Positions 38,925-46,290 of a DNA stretch of 47,334 nt are shown one piece after another. The notes beneath the pieces are model-generated. The model did no database searches and was not told the origin of the DNA. It saw only the letters and a list, made by a program, of their open reading frames with translations. The position numbers and the translations under genes were made by a program. Position 1 is the first letter of the stretch. Every line of letters begins with the position of its first letter. Location of the stretch: assembly GCA_038063055.1 (NCBI GenBank), contig JBBTVY010000002.1, positions 1 through 47,334 of the forward strand, given 5' to 3'. This DNA comes from JACQKT01 sp038063055. GTDB taxonomy: Bacteria > Patescibacteriota > Minisyncoccia > UBA6257 > 2-01-FULL-56-20.

Positions 38925-40739
38925 ATGACCAACGTCAGAAACTTTGTGATAATCGCGCACATTGACCATGGGAAATCGACTTTGGCCGACCGGCTTTTGG
39001 AAATAACCGGCACAGTTGAGCCGCGTCAAATGAAGCCCCAATATCTGGACCAGTTGGAGCTTGAAAGAGAACGAGGCATAACAATAAAAATGGCCCCCGT
39101 CAGAATGTCATACACCCTAAACTCTAAATCCTATACCCTTAATTTAATTGACACCCCCGGGCACTCCGATTTTTCCTACGAAGTTTCCCGGGCGCTGGCC
39201 GCTGTGGAGGGCGCCATACTTCTGGTTGACGCGACTAAGGGGATACAGGCCCAGACGCTTTCGAATTTCCGCTCCGCCACGAAAGCGGGACTCAAAATAA
39301 TAGGCGCGGTCAATAAAATCGACTTGAATCCTCCGCGCGCGAACGAGTCGGCGCAGCTCCTTGCCGAACTTATCGGAGTTCCGGAAAAAGAAATTTTCCG
39401 CATTTCCGGAAAGACGGGCGAAGGAGTACGCGAACTTTTGGATGCGGCAGTGGAAAAAGTCCCGCCACCCTCCCCCAAAAACGCTTCCGCGCAGTCGCAA
39501 TCGCGTTCCCTCATTTTCGATTCGCTTTACGACGACCATAAAGGCATTATAGCTTTCGTGCGGGTTTTTTCCGCGAAAGGCGAAGGCCGCGCCCTGGAAC
39601 AAGGGGATGAAGTGGAACTGCTGGCGACAAAAACAAAATGCAAAATAAAAGAACTGGGATATTTTACGCCGCAGCTTAAGTCGGCCGGCGGACTTTTAAA
39701 CGGAGAGATAGGATATATCGCCACCGGAATAAAGGAACCTTCTCTGGTAAAAATCGGCGACACCGTTTTCAAATCCAGCTCTCCCAATTCGAGAACATCT
39801 GCTTTCGCCGAGCCGCTTTTGGGCTACCGTGAGCCGGCGCCCGTCGTCTTTGTTTCTTTGTATCCGGACGGCAAGACTCAGTTTGAGGACCTGAAAAAAG
39901 CGTTCGAGCGTTTGCGTCTTACGGATTCATCGCTTGTTTTCGAACCGGATTCGAGCGAAGCGCTGGGACGCGGGCTTAAGGTGGGATTTTTGGGGCAATT
40001 GCATTTTGAGATAGCCACCAGTCGTCTTCAAAGAGAATTCGGTCTGGAATTTTTGGCGAGTTTTCCTTCAACCGCTTACCGAGTCAAATCTAGAGGAACG
40101 ACGCGCGTAATAAAAGACCCGAACGATTTTCCGGACGACCCCGAAGAAGTTTTCCAGCCGATTATGAATACGGAAATTTTTTCTCCGCCTGAATACGTCA
40201 GCCAAATTCTCGGTTTAAAGGAAAAATTTCACATCCAGGTTTCAGAAATAAAAAATTTCGGGAATAACGTCATAATCGAAGCAGAAATGCCCTTGGCCGA
40301 ACTTATGCGTGGATTCGACGACAAAATAAAATCTTCATCCTCCGGATATGCATCTTTCAGTTACGAGATATCCGGAGAAACCGCGGCGGACGTTGAAAAA
40401 CTGGAAATTCTGGTGAACGGAGATCCTGTTTCGGCGCTTACCAGAATAGTATTCAAGGATGAAGCGGAATCGGAGGCCCGGGCTACGGTGGAAAAACTTA
40501 AGAAGCTTTTGCCTAAGCAGCAGTTTTCGCAGGCGGTGCAGGCAAGAGTGCGCGGGCGCATAATCGCGCGCGAAACAATCGCGGCAATGAGAAAAGACGT
40601 TACCGGCTATCTGTATGGCGGGGACAGAACACGTAAAATGAAGCTTTGGAAAAAACAAAAAGAAGGCAAAAAGAAACTAAAGAACATGTCTCGCGTGGTC
40701 GTTCCAATAGAGATTTTCCGAGACCTTTTGAAAAAATGA
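38925..40739 (+). CDS. lepA: elongation factor 4 (LepA)
   Basis: LepA is a translational GTPase that acts on stalled or mistranslocated ribosomes. The 604-residue protein has G1 AHIDHGKST at about residue 11, the effector region with ERERGITIK, G3 DTPGH, G4 NKID, and the LepA-specific C-terminal domain (GGDRTRKMKLWKKQKEGKKK). The beta-hairpin just before DTPGH reads SYTLNSKSYTLNLI, which is encoded by five degenerate heptamers (39111-39145). Length is normal, so the heptamers replace rather than lengthen the loop. Confidence 0.97.
   Translation: MTNVRNFVIIAHIDHGKSTLADRLLEITGTVEPRQMKPQYLDQLELERERGITIKMAPVRMSYTLNSKSYTLNLIDTPGHSDFSYEVSRALAAVEGAILLVDATKGIQAQTLSNFRSATKAGLKIIGAVNKIDLNPPRANESAQLLAELIGVPEKEIFRISGKTGEGVRELLDAAVEKVPPPSPKNASAQSQSRSLIFDSLYDDHKGIIAFVRVFSAKGEGRALEQGDEVELLATKTKCKIKELGYFTPQLKSAGGLLNGEIGYIATGIKEPSLVKIGDTVFKSSSPNSRTSAFAEPLLGYREPAPVVFVSLYPDGKTQFEDLKKAFERLRLTDSSLVFEPDSSEALGRGLKVGFLGQLHFEIATSRLQREFGLEFLASFPSTAYRVKSRGTTRVIKDPNDFPDDPEEVFQPIMNTEIFSPPEYVSQILGLKEKFHIQVSEIKNFGNNVIIEAEMPLAELMRGFDDKIKSSSSGYASFSYEISGETAADVEKLEILVNGDPVSALTRIVFKDEAESEARATVEKLKKLLPKQQFSQAVQARVRGRIIARETIAAMRKDVTGYLYGGDRTRKMKLWKKQKEGKKKLKNMSRVVVPIEIFRDLLKK
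39111..39145 (+). repeat. five degenerate heptamers inside lepA
   Basis: TACACCC, TAAACTC, TAAATCC, TATACCC and TTAATTT are consecutive. Three heptamers make 21 bases, so the protein repeats with period seven (SYTLNSK, SYTLNLI). Confidence 0.75.
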
Positions 40740-40767
40740 ACCTTTCGACTATTCTATTATCAAGGCC

Positions 40768-41052
40768 ATGATGAAAATATCCATCGCTGTTTTTTTAACA
40801 GCTCTTTTAATAGTTTTGGGAAATGAAATATATTTTTTCGGAAAGAAAAATAACCAAAATGAATTGCGCTATAAAGAGCTTCAATCGGAAACCGCCCGAG
40901 CCCGCGCGGATTACGACAGAATGGAATCTGATTTAAATTATTATCTGAACCCGGAAAATTTGGAAAAAGAACTTCGTGCCAGGTTTAATTACCGTTTGCC
41001 CGGAGAAAAAATGATAGTAATCGTCCCGCCGACTTCATCGACCAATCAATGA
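40768..41052 (+). CDS. FtsB/DivIC-like septum protein
   Basis: The 94-residue protein has one N-terminal transmembrane helix (ISIAVFLTALLIVLGNEIYFF), a coiled coil of about 40 residues and the C-terminal motif NPENLEKELRARFNYRLPGEKMIVI, which matches the FtsB/DivIC family that joins FtsL and FtsQ at the division site. A second Met directly after the first makes the start ambiguous by one codon. Its stop codon overlaps the ATGA at the left end of an inverted repeat. Confidence 0.85.
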   Translation: MMKISIAVFLTALLIVLGNEIYFFGKKNNQNELRYKELQSETARARADYDRMESDLNYYLNPENLEKELRARFNYRLPGEKMIVIVPPTSSTNQ

Positions 41053-41120
41053 ATCCCGTTAGAAGTAATAAATCAAAAATTTATGCCGATTCGTCTGCGA
41101 ATCGGACTTCTAACGGGATG
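41049..41120 (+). repeat. ATCCCGTTAGAAGT paired inverted repeat filling the gap to the SurA-like gene
   Basis: The left arm ATCCCGTTAGAAGT (41053-41066) begins at the upstream stop codon, and the right arm ACTTCTAACGGGAT (41106-41119) runs into the ATG at 41118. The arms are perfect over 14 bases. An inner hairpin CCGATTCG-TCTG-CGAATCGG (41086-41105) abuts the right arm, as CCGATATC does in the copy before galU. A frame from 41049 through the element would begin NPVRSN, a translated repeat. Confidence 0.9.
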
Positions 41121-41690
41121 AGTAAAAACAAGCTTTACGCCGTTTTTTTCATTATGGTCGCAACAGGGACGGCGGCGGTTTATTTCGTTTCATCCGGGTA
41201 CTATCCCATCGCCGTTGTTAACGGAAAATTCATATCCGAAAGGGCTTTTGCTGACGATTACGCGGTTGCTTCTTTGTATTATCGGAATTTTTTGAAAACC
41301 TATCAATCAAGCTCCTCAACCCCCGAAACGCTTACGCCGGAACAAATCCAGAAATCGGTTCTGACGGGACTTATAGAAAACATATTGATAGACAGCGGAG
41401 CCAGAAAGGAAACAGGAGGAGATATTGACGGTTTGGTAAAAGAAAAAATAGACCGGGCGGCCAGCGGCCCCGATATGGAACAAGCCGTCAAGGCGCTCTA
41501 TGGCTTAAACATCGAAGATTTCAAAGAAGAAATACTCGCGCCGCAGGCCAAGAGAGATATTCTGACCGGCAGCCTCTTTTTGAAAGGGGAAAAAATAGAC
41601 GATTGGCTTGCGGCGGCCAAGAAATCAAGCCGGGTTCTGATTTTTTCCGGAAAATTTTACTGGGACGGCGAAAGCGTTGCCAGTCATTGA
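41118..41690 (+). CDS. SurA N-terminal-like secreted protein
   Basis: The 190-residue protein has an N-terminal anchor (LYAVFFIMVATGTAAVYFV) followed by PIAVVNGKFISERAFADDY, the start typical of SurA/PrsA-type chaperones, and a helical domain with IQKSVLTGLIENILIDSGARK. No parvulin isomerase domain follows, so it is a chaperone-like domain only. The ATG at 41118 is preferred to the one at 41049, which lies in the repeat. pcm overlaps or follows its end. Confidence 0.75.
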   Translation: MSKNKLYAVFFIMVATGTAAVYFVSSGYYPIAVVNGKFISERAFADDYAVASLYYRNFLKTYQSSSSTPETLTPEQIQKSVLTGLIENILIDSGARKETGGDIDGLVKEKIDRAASGPDMEQAVKALYGLNIEDFKEEILAPQAKRDILTGSLFLKGEKIDDWLAAAKKSSRVLIFSGKFYWDGESVASH

Positions 41691-41700
41691 AATTATTAAC

Positions 41701-42339
41701 GTGTTGAAAATCGGAAAAGAAAAACTCGCCGAAGAGCTTATAAACGAAGGCCACCTGAAAACCACGTCAATAATCGCCGCGTTCCGGAAAATAGACAGGG
41801 CTGATTTTGTGCCGGAAAATTTGCAAAACGAAGCTTATGGAAATTATCCTTTGCCAATCGGCTTCGGACAGACGATTTCCCAGCCGCTGACAGTGGCGTT
41901 TATGCTCGAACTTCTTCAGCCGCGGGTGGGAGAAAAAATTTTGGATATCGGTTCCGGTTCGGGTTGGCAGACGGCATTGCTGGCTTTTATAGTCGGCCGA
42001 AAAGGCGGCGGTAAAGTTATAGCGGTCGAGAGGATTAAAGAGCTTTTTGAAATGACAGTCGCAAACGTTTCCAAATATAATTTCATCGAAAAAGGAATAG
42101 TCCGCACTGTTTTGGGCGACGGTTCCGATGGCTTTCCCGAAGAAGCGCCTTTTGATAAAATCATTGCAGCCGCCGCCGGAGAATCATTGCCGTATGCCTG
42201 GAAAAAGCAATTAAAAACAGGAGGCCTGATAGTCGCTCCGATTGAAAACAGCATTTTTGTTTTTGAAAAAGTCTCGGAAAATAATTTCAAAGAAGAAGAA
42301 TATCAAGGATTCAGTTTTGTGCCGTTAGTAAAAAATTAG
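41701..42339 (+). CDS. pcm: protein-L-isoaspartate O-methyltransferase
   Basis: Pcm methylates isoaspartyl residues to start repair of damaged proteins, using S-adenosylmethionine. The protein has the N-terminal RADFVPENLQNEAYGNYPLP segment, the conserved GFGQTISQP, motif I ILDIGSGSGWQTALLA and the IIAAAAGESLPYAW segment. The start is uncertain: GTG at 41701 gives 212 residues, while TTG at 41677 would overlap the previous gene by 14 bases. A tRNA-Gly fragment starts two bases after the stop. Confidence 0.9.
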   Translation: MLKIGKEKLAEELINEGHLKTTSIIAAFRKIDRADFVPENLQNEAYGNYPLPIGFGQTISQPLTVAFMLELLQPRVGEKILDIGSGSGWQTALLAFIVGRKGGGKVIAVERIKELFEMTVANVSKYNFIEKGIVRTVLGDGSDGFPEEAPFDKIIAAAAGESLPYAWKKQLKTGGLIVAPIENSIFVFEKVSENNFKEEEYQGFSFVPLVKN

Positions 42340-42341
42340 AT

Positions 42342-42375
42342 GCGGGCGTAGTACAGTGGCAGTACGATTGACTTC
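42342..42375 (+). pseudogene. tRNA-Gly fragment broken in the anticodon loop
   Basis: GCGGGCG and TAGTACAGTGGCAGTAC form a normal acceptor 5' strand and D arm, followed by ATTGACTTC, the 5' side of an anticodon arm. The sequence then departs from tRNA, and no 3' half is found before the intact tRNA-Gly at 42446. Confidence 0.7.
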
Positions 42376-42380
42376 TTCCC

Positions 42381-42427
42381 GATTTGTCTAAAAATTCAAG
42401 CGAGCGTAGAATTTTTAGCAACAAATC
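42381..42427. repeat. inverted repeat after the tRNA-Gly fragment
   Basis: GATTTGTCTAAAAATTC and GAATTTTTAGCAACAAATC pair around an 11-base loop containing AAGCGAGCG. It begins a few bases after the break in the tRNA fragment. Confidence 0.8.
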
Positions 42428-42445
42428 GCAATCCCGCTAAATTTT

Positions 42446-42516
42446 GCGAGTGTAGCACAGTGGTAGTGCATCTGCTTCCCAAGCAGAAAACGGGAGTTCG
42501 ATTCTCCTCACTCGCT
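42446..42516 (+). tRNA. tRNA-Gly(CCC)
   Basis: GCGAGTG pairs with CACTCGC. TCTGC and GCAGA enclose loop TTCCCAA with anticodon CCC. The T loop is TTCGATT and the discriminator is U. The body is very similar to tRNA-Gly(GCC) at 15939. No CCA is encoded. Confidence 0.95.
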
Positions 42517-42593
42517 CTAAGTTGAGCAAAATTTCAGCGGGGCCAAGCAATAGACGCGAGTTCTCCGCCAGAGACGGACATGGATTCTCGCCT

Positions 42594-42607
42594 GCCTGCC
42601 GGCAGGC
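42594..42607. repeat. GCCTGCCGGCAGGC palindrome
   Basis: A perfect 14-base palindrome in non-coding DNA, sharing CCTGCCGGCAGG with 36054-36065. Confidence 0.7.
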
Positions 42608-42624
42608 ATCCCGCTCCAGTAAAG

Positions 42625-42652
42625 TTGATTTTTTGAACTGATTTGTTATAAT
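42625..42652 (+). promoter_or_regulatory. promoter of the unknown gene at 42726
   Basis: TTGATT (42625-42630), a 16-base spacer and TATAAT (42647-42652) form a good sigma70-type promoter. Unlike most promoters here it leaves a leader of about 65 bases, with an AGCGGAT/ATCCGCT hairpin and an AGGGG sequence before the ATG. Confidence 0.7.
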
Positions 42653-42725
42653 GATTTTAAGCGGATGGAGCAATATCCGCTAGACTTAGAAGCTTGATAA
42701 ACATAAATATTGAAGGGGACTTGCC

Positions 42726-43277
42726 ATGAGCATTGATTTGTTTGAAAGATTGTCGAAGGCAATTAAGTTAGCGGGGGCGGCCTATCGGATTGTTGGGAAG
42801 GCCTATACCGCCTCCGGAGACTTGATAAGTACAGACGCAGACATTGCCCTTCTGTCGACATCGGCTGCGAAAGAAAAGTTCAAAGAATCTCTCGAAGCGA
42901 TAAAGTCGCTGGAAGAACGCGCTCACTGCGGCGAATTCGGAAATACACCGATCCGCCCGCACCGAAGACAAAGAAAAACAGGCATCGCAGACCCAGAAAT
43001 GCGGCGGCGCGCGGTCTCTGGGATGACGGCCAACCTCTGTTCCATCCTGGGGCACCTCGATGAGCTTCTCCAATTGTCCATCGTATACACGGGCAATCTC
43101 GAGGACGAAATAAAGCGTTTGACTACTGCTGAAGTCGGCGACGGCAAAAAAAACAAGGATAAAATCATCACCGACCTCGGCGATGTCCGGACACGCTTCA
43201 GATACTGTTCACAGCTTTCACTGAAATCCACCAAATTCCCGACCCAAAATCAGCGAGCCGGGAAAAACGCCGCCTGA
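42726..43277 (+). CDS. unknown helical protein
   Basis: I do not recognise this 183-residue protein. It appears mainly helical and soluble, with no signal peptide or membrane segment, a basic patch (RPHRRQRKTG) at about 78-87 and a helical segment CSILGHLDELLQLSIVYTG. The ATG at 42726 is supported by an AAGGGGAC sequence about ten bases upstream. A normal -35/-10 promoter, a long leader and a Shine-Dalgarno-like site make it unlike most genes here, and it sits next to a broken tRNA, so recent arrival is possible. Confidence 0.65.
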   Translation: MSIDLFERLSKAIKLAGAAYRIVGKAYTASGDLISTDADIALLSTSAAKEKFKESLEAIKSLEERAHCGEFGNTPIRPHRRQRKTGIADPEMRRRAVSGMTANLCSILGHLDELLQLSIVYTGNLEDEIKRLTTAEVGDGKKNKDKIITDLGDVRTRFRYCSQLSLKSTKFPTQNQRAGKNAA

Positions 43278-43388
43278 CCGTCTACTCCTCGGTTGGGCAA
43301 ATCTCGCCGAAGCAATTTTGCACCGCTTCGACGGGACAGGTCGTGCAAGGCCACTCATAAGTCCTTGTGCGGCAATTCGGCCACGTGC

Positions 43389-43416
43389 TTTAATCAGGCG
43401 TGGTCTTTTTTATAGT
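43389..43416 (+). terminator. terminator upstream of the phenylalanyl-tRNA synthetase gene
   Basis: CCACG and CGTGG pair around a 13-base loop, followed by TCTTTTTTA. It ends about 45 bases before the synthetase ATG. It may simply end the preceding transcript, or act as an attenuator if transcription enters from upstream. Confidence 0.65.
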
Positions 43417-43450
43417 TATATTGAACAATTATACATTTTTTTGATACGAT

Positions 43451-43455
43451 GGAGG
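43451..43455 (+). promoter_or_regulatory. strong ribosome-binding site of the synthetase gene
   Basis: GGAGG lies four bases before the ATG at 43460 (GGAGGAACTATG). It is the clearest Shine-Dalgarno sequence in the window, where most genes have none. Confidence 0.75.
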
Positions 43456-43459
43456 AACT

Positions 43460-44602
43460 ATGAATCCAGAAATTGTTATTACCTCCCCCGAAGAAGATGG
43501 TTTGAGGGCCGAGCTAGAAAAGAGAACCGGCGCCGATGCGTCGCGTATGAAACGATTTCTTAAAATGCCTGACTTGTCGGTTAAAGATGGAAGCCCCATC
43601 CGGGAACTTGTACGCCGCATTGTGGAAATTTCCGATTTTCGGACGTTCGGTGTGGTGCGGGTTCCGGAAATCGTGCCGACCAAGGAAAGTTTCGACCTCT
43701 TTAACTTTCCGGCCGACCATCCCTCACGGAGCCGTTCCGACACGTACTACGTGAATGACGATTATATTCTCCGCACGCATACCACCATTATGTGGTATTA
43801 CTACTTCGGCCTTGAGGCGGTGAAAAAAAAGGTTTCAAACGGCGAGCCGATTGGCGTGTTGTCCTATGGCAAGGTGTATCGGAAGGACGAAATAGACAGA
43901 AAACACATGAATGTTTTTCATCAGATGGACGGCTTATATCTCTGCAGGCGGGAAGAAAAAGAAATAGGAATTGCCGACCTGCAAGATGTCTTGGTAAAAA
44001 TTGCACAGGCAATTTACGGGCAGGGCATAAACTATCGTTTTAATAAAGACACTTTCCCGTACACGGACCCGAGTTTGGAAATGGAAATAGAAATTGGCGG
44101 CAGATGGGTGGAGGTTTTGGGAAGCGGCATTGTGCAGCCGAAAGTTTTGGATAATCTCGGCGTGAATTCGAAAATATACAACGGCTGGGCATTCGGTTTC
44201 GGTTTGGAACGGCTGGCGATTTTAAGCATGGACCTTCCAGATATCCGGCTTTTGTGGTCGGAAAACGAGCGGGTGAAAAGACAGCTTCATCTTGGGAACA
44301 CGTACAAAGAGGTTAGCAAATATCCGCCGATTACCAGAGATATTTCTTTTATTGTCGTCCCCGACTTTATTCCAAACAATTATTTCGACCTTATCCGGGA
44401 TATTGGAGGCGACCTGGTGGAAGAAGTGTCTCTTCTTGATAAATACGAAAATCCGGAAAAATTCGGCGCCGGAAAAATCAGTTATACTTACCGAATTGTC
44501 TACCGGAGCAATGAACGGACGCTTCTTGCGGATGAAGTCGCTACGATACAGGAGAAAATAACGGAGGAAACAAAAAAACAATTCGGCGCAGAGGTGAGGT
44601 AA
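43460..44602 (+). CDS. single-chain phenylalanyl-tRNA synthetase: PheS catalytic domain fused to FDX-ACB domain
   Basis: The enzyme charges tRNA-Phe. The 380-residue protein has a class II catalytic domain at about 35-275, with NFPADHPSRSRSDTYY, motif 2 around VYRKDEIDRKHMNVFHQMDG and motif 3 GWAFGFGLERLAIL. It continues into a complete ferredoxin-fold anticodon-binding domain at about 285-380 (SKYPPITRDISFIV, then VEEVSLLDKYENP and RSNERTLLADEVATIQEKI). Bacteria normally put this domain at the end of PheT in an alpha2beta2 enzyme. The fusion is the layout of monomeric mitochondrial PheRS. The N-terminal coiled coil of bacterial PheS is missing, and no pheT is adjacent. A cca gene follows. 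Confidence 0.9.
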   Translation: MNPEIVITSPEEDGLRAELEKRTGADASRMKRFLKMPDLSVKDGSPIRELVRRIVEISDFRTFGVVRVPEIVPTKESFDLFNFPADHPSRSRSDTYYVNDDYILRTHTTIMWYYYFGLEAVKKKVSNGEPIGVLSYGKVYRKDEIDRKHMNVFHQMDGLYLCRREEKEIGIADLQDVLVKIAQAIYGQGINYRFNKDTFPYTDPSLEMEIEIGGRWVEVLGSGIVQPKVLDNLGVNSKIYNGWAFGFGLERLAILSMDLPDIRLLWSENERVKRQLHLGNTYKEVSKYPPITRDISFIVVPDFIPNNYFDLIRDIGGDLVEEVSLLDKYENPEKFGAGKISYTYRIVYRSNERTLLADEVATIQEKITEETKKQFGAEVR

Positions 44603-44646
44603 AAATAGAGCACCCTTCCGGTTAGGGGATGGCGGTTTTTAGGGTA

Positions 44647-44652
44647 TATAAT
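44647..44652 (+). promoter_or_regulatory. -10 box before the CCA-adding enzyme
   Basis: TATAAT ends nine bases before the ATG at 44662, so the leader would be only a few bases. No convincing -35 box is present. Confidence 0.5.
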
Positions 44653-44661
44653 AAAAAAAAT

Positions 44662-46155
44662 ATGAAATTCGTGATTCCGGAAGAAATATCGATGACCACC
44701 GACAAACTTAAAAAGGCCAACTTCGAGGCATATCTGGTTGGCGGATGCGTCCGCGACCTTCTTGCGAATCGGGAACCGAAGGATTGGGATATAACGACCG
44801 ACGCCAAGCCGGAGGAAATTCAAAAAATTTTTTCAGATTTCGCCGGAGGTACCGCCGAGAACCCAGATACCGTATACGAAAATAATTTTGGCACGGTGGG
44901 CGTGAAAACTTCGAGCGAAGATCCCCGGCTGAAAATAATCGAAATAACTACTTTCCGTCTCGAGGGGAAATATACCGACAAGCGCCATCCGGACGATATA
45001 AAGTTCGCGAAAACAGTGGAGGAAGATTTAAGTCGGCGCGATTTCACCATCAACGCCATAGCGCTGAAAATAGATTCCCCGACTCACGTTATCGTGGACC
45101 CGTACGGCGGGCAAAAAGACCTTAAGGACGGAATCGTACGCACGGTAGGCAATCCCGAAGAAAGGTTCAATGAAGACGGGCTCCGGCTTATGAGAGCCGT
45201 ACGGTTCGCGACCGAATTGGGCTGGCAAATTGAATTCGAAACCAGGCGGGCGATAGAAAAATTATCGGGGCTTTTGGAGGCGATAGCCAAAGAAAGAATC
45301 CGCGACGAGTTTGTGAAAATAATTATGTCCGATATGGCGGCCAACGGAATAATAATGCTCGAAGAACTGAATCTTCTGCGATGCGTTTTGCCGGAACTCC
45401 GCGACGGCGTCGGCGTCGGCCAGAATAAACATCACATCTATACCGTTTTCGAACACAACGTTAAATCTCTTGATTATGCAGCCGGAAAAAATTACTCGCT
45501 TGAAGTGAGAATGGCGTCTCTTTTGCACGACCTGGGTAAGCCGAAGGCCAAAAGAGGCGAAGGCCCCGACTCGACTTTTTATGGGCACGATGTCATAGGC
45601 GCGAAAATGGCCGCCAAAGCCCTTGAACGCCTGCGTTTCCCGAAAGATATTATCGAGAAAGTCGTTCATCTTATCCGCTATCATATGTTTTATTACAATG
45701 TCGGCGAAGTGACAGAGGCGGGAGTACGCCGTTTTATTGCCCGTGTCGGGCCGGAAACCGTTCCGGACCTTTTTAAACTTAGAGAGGCGGACCGCATCGG
45801 TTCCGGAGTTCCGAAGGCCGTGCCATACAAGACAAGACACCTTCTCTTTATGATGGAAAAGGTAAAAAAAGACCCTGTTTCGCCCAAGATGCTAAAAGTC
45901 AAAGGCGACGAGGTGATGAAGATTTTGAACATCGGACCAGGGCCGAGGGTCGGCCAGATGCTTTCCGTGCTACTCGAGGAAGTTTTGGACACTCCGGAGA
46001 AAAACGAACGCAAGCTCCTCGAATCACGCGTGCGCGAGCTCGGTAAATTAAGCGAATCCGAACTCTCGTCCTTTTCTATAAAAGCCAGAGAGAGAAAAGA
46101 TGAATTCGAAACCGGATTGGAAGATGAAATGAAGAAAAGGTATTATGTAAAGTAA
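44662..46155 (+). CDS. cca: CCA-adding tRNA nucleotidyltransferase / poly(A) polymerase family
   Basis: This adds or repairs the CCA end of tRNAs, needed here because most tRNA genes in the window do not encode CCA. The 497-residue protein has the class II nucleotidyltransferase head: AYLVGGCVRDLLANREPKDWDITT, with the two catalytic Asp in DWDI, the RRDFTINAIAL motif and RLMRAVRFATELGW. An HD domain follows at about 290-400 (LLHDLGKPKAKRGEGP, FYGHDVIGAKMA). The ATG at 44662 is preferred to an upstream in-frame start at 44629 because the family motif starts soon after it and a -10 box lies between. A poly(A) polymerase activity cannot be excluded. Confidence 0.93.
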   Translation: MKFVIPEEISMTTDKLKKANFEAYLVGGCVRDLLANREPKDWDITTDAKPEEIQKIFSDFAGGTAENPDTVYENNFGTVGVKTSSEDPRLKIIEITTFRLEGKYTDKRHPDDIKFAKTVEEDLSRRDFTINAIALKIDSPTHVIVDPYGGQKDLKDGIVRTVGNPEERFNEDGLRLMRAVRFATELGWQIEFETRRAIEKLSGLLEAIAKERIRDEFVKIIMSDMAANGIIMLEELNLLRCVLPELRDGVGVGQNKHHIYTVFEHNVKSLDYAAGKNYSLEVRMASLLHDLGKPKAKRGEGPDSTFYGHDVIGAKMAAKALERLRFPKDIIEKVVHLIRYHMFYYNVGEVTEAGVRRFIARVGPETVPDLFKLREADRIGSGVPKAVPYKTRHLLFMMEKVKKDPVSPKMLKVKGDEVMKILNIGPGPRVGQMLSVLLEEVLDTPEKNERKLLESRVRELGKLSESELSSFSIKARERKDEFETGLEDEMKKRYYVK

Positions 46156-46290
46156 AGGTATTGCCGCCCATTGCGATGGGTGAGCCTCGCCCAGTTCTAC
46201 TGGGCGGGAAGAAGATACGAAGAAAAAGTATTATATTAAGTAAATTAAAATTCAGTCGTCTTGAGGCGACATCCCGGCATTAAAACAAAC
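46156..46290. repeat. three short hairpins between cca and the next gene
   Basis: CCCAT-TGCG-ATGGG, CGCCCAGT-TCT-ACTGGGCG (46188-46206) and GTCGTC-TTGA-GGCGAC form three separate stems. The second is the strongest, but none is followed by a good T run. Confidence 0.6.

Noticed and set aside
41049..41117. N-terminal extension NPVRSNKSK of the SurA-like protein
   Set aside because: It is a translated inverted repeat. The ATG at the end of the repeat begins the signal anchor directly.
42437..42673. Minus-strand frame with RRIELPFSAWEADALPLCYT
   Set aside because: It is the antisense reading of tRNA-Gly(CCC).
43278..43459. T-box riboswitch upstream of the synthetase gene
   Set aside because: A terminator is present, but I could not find the conserved T-box antiterminator sequence or a specifier stem.
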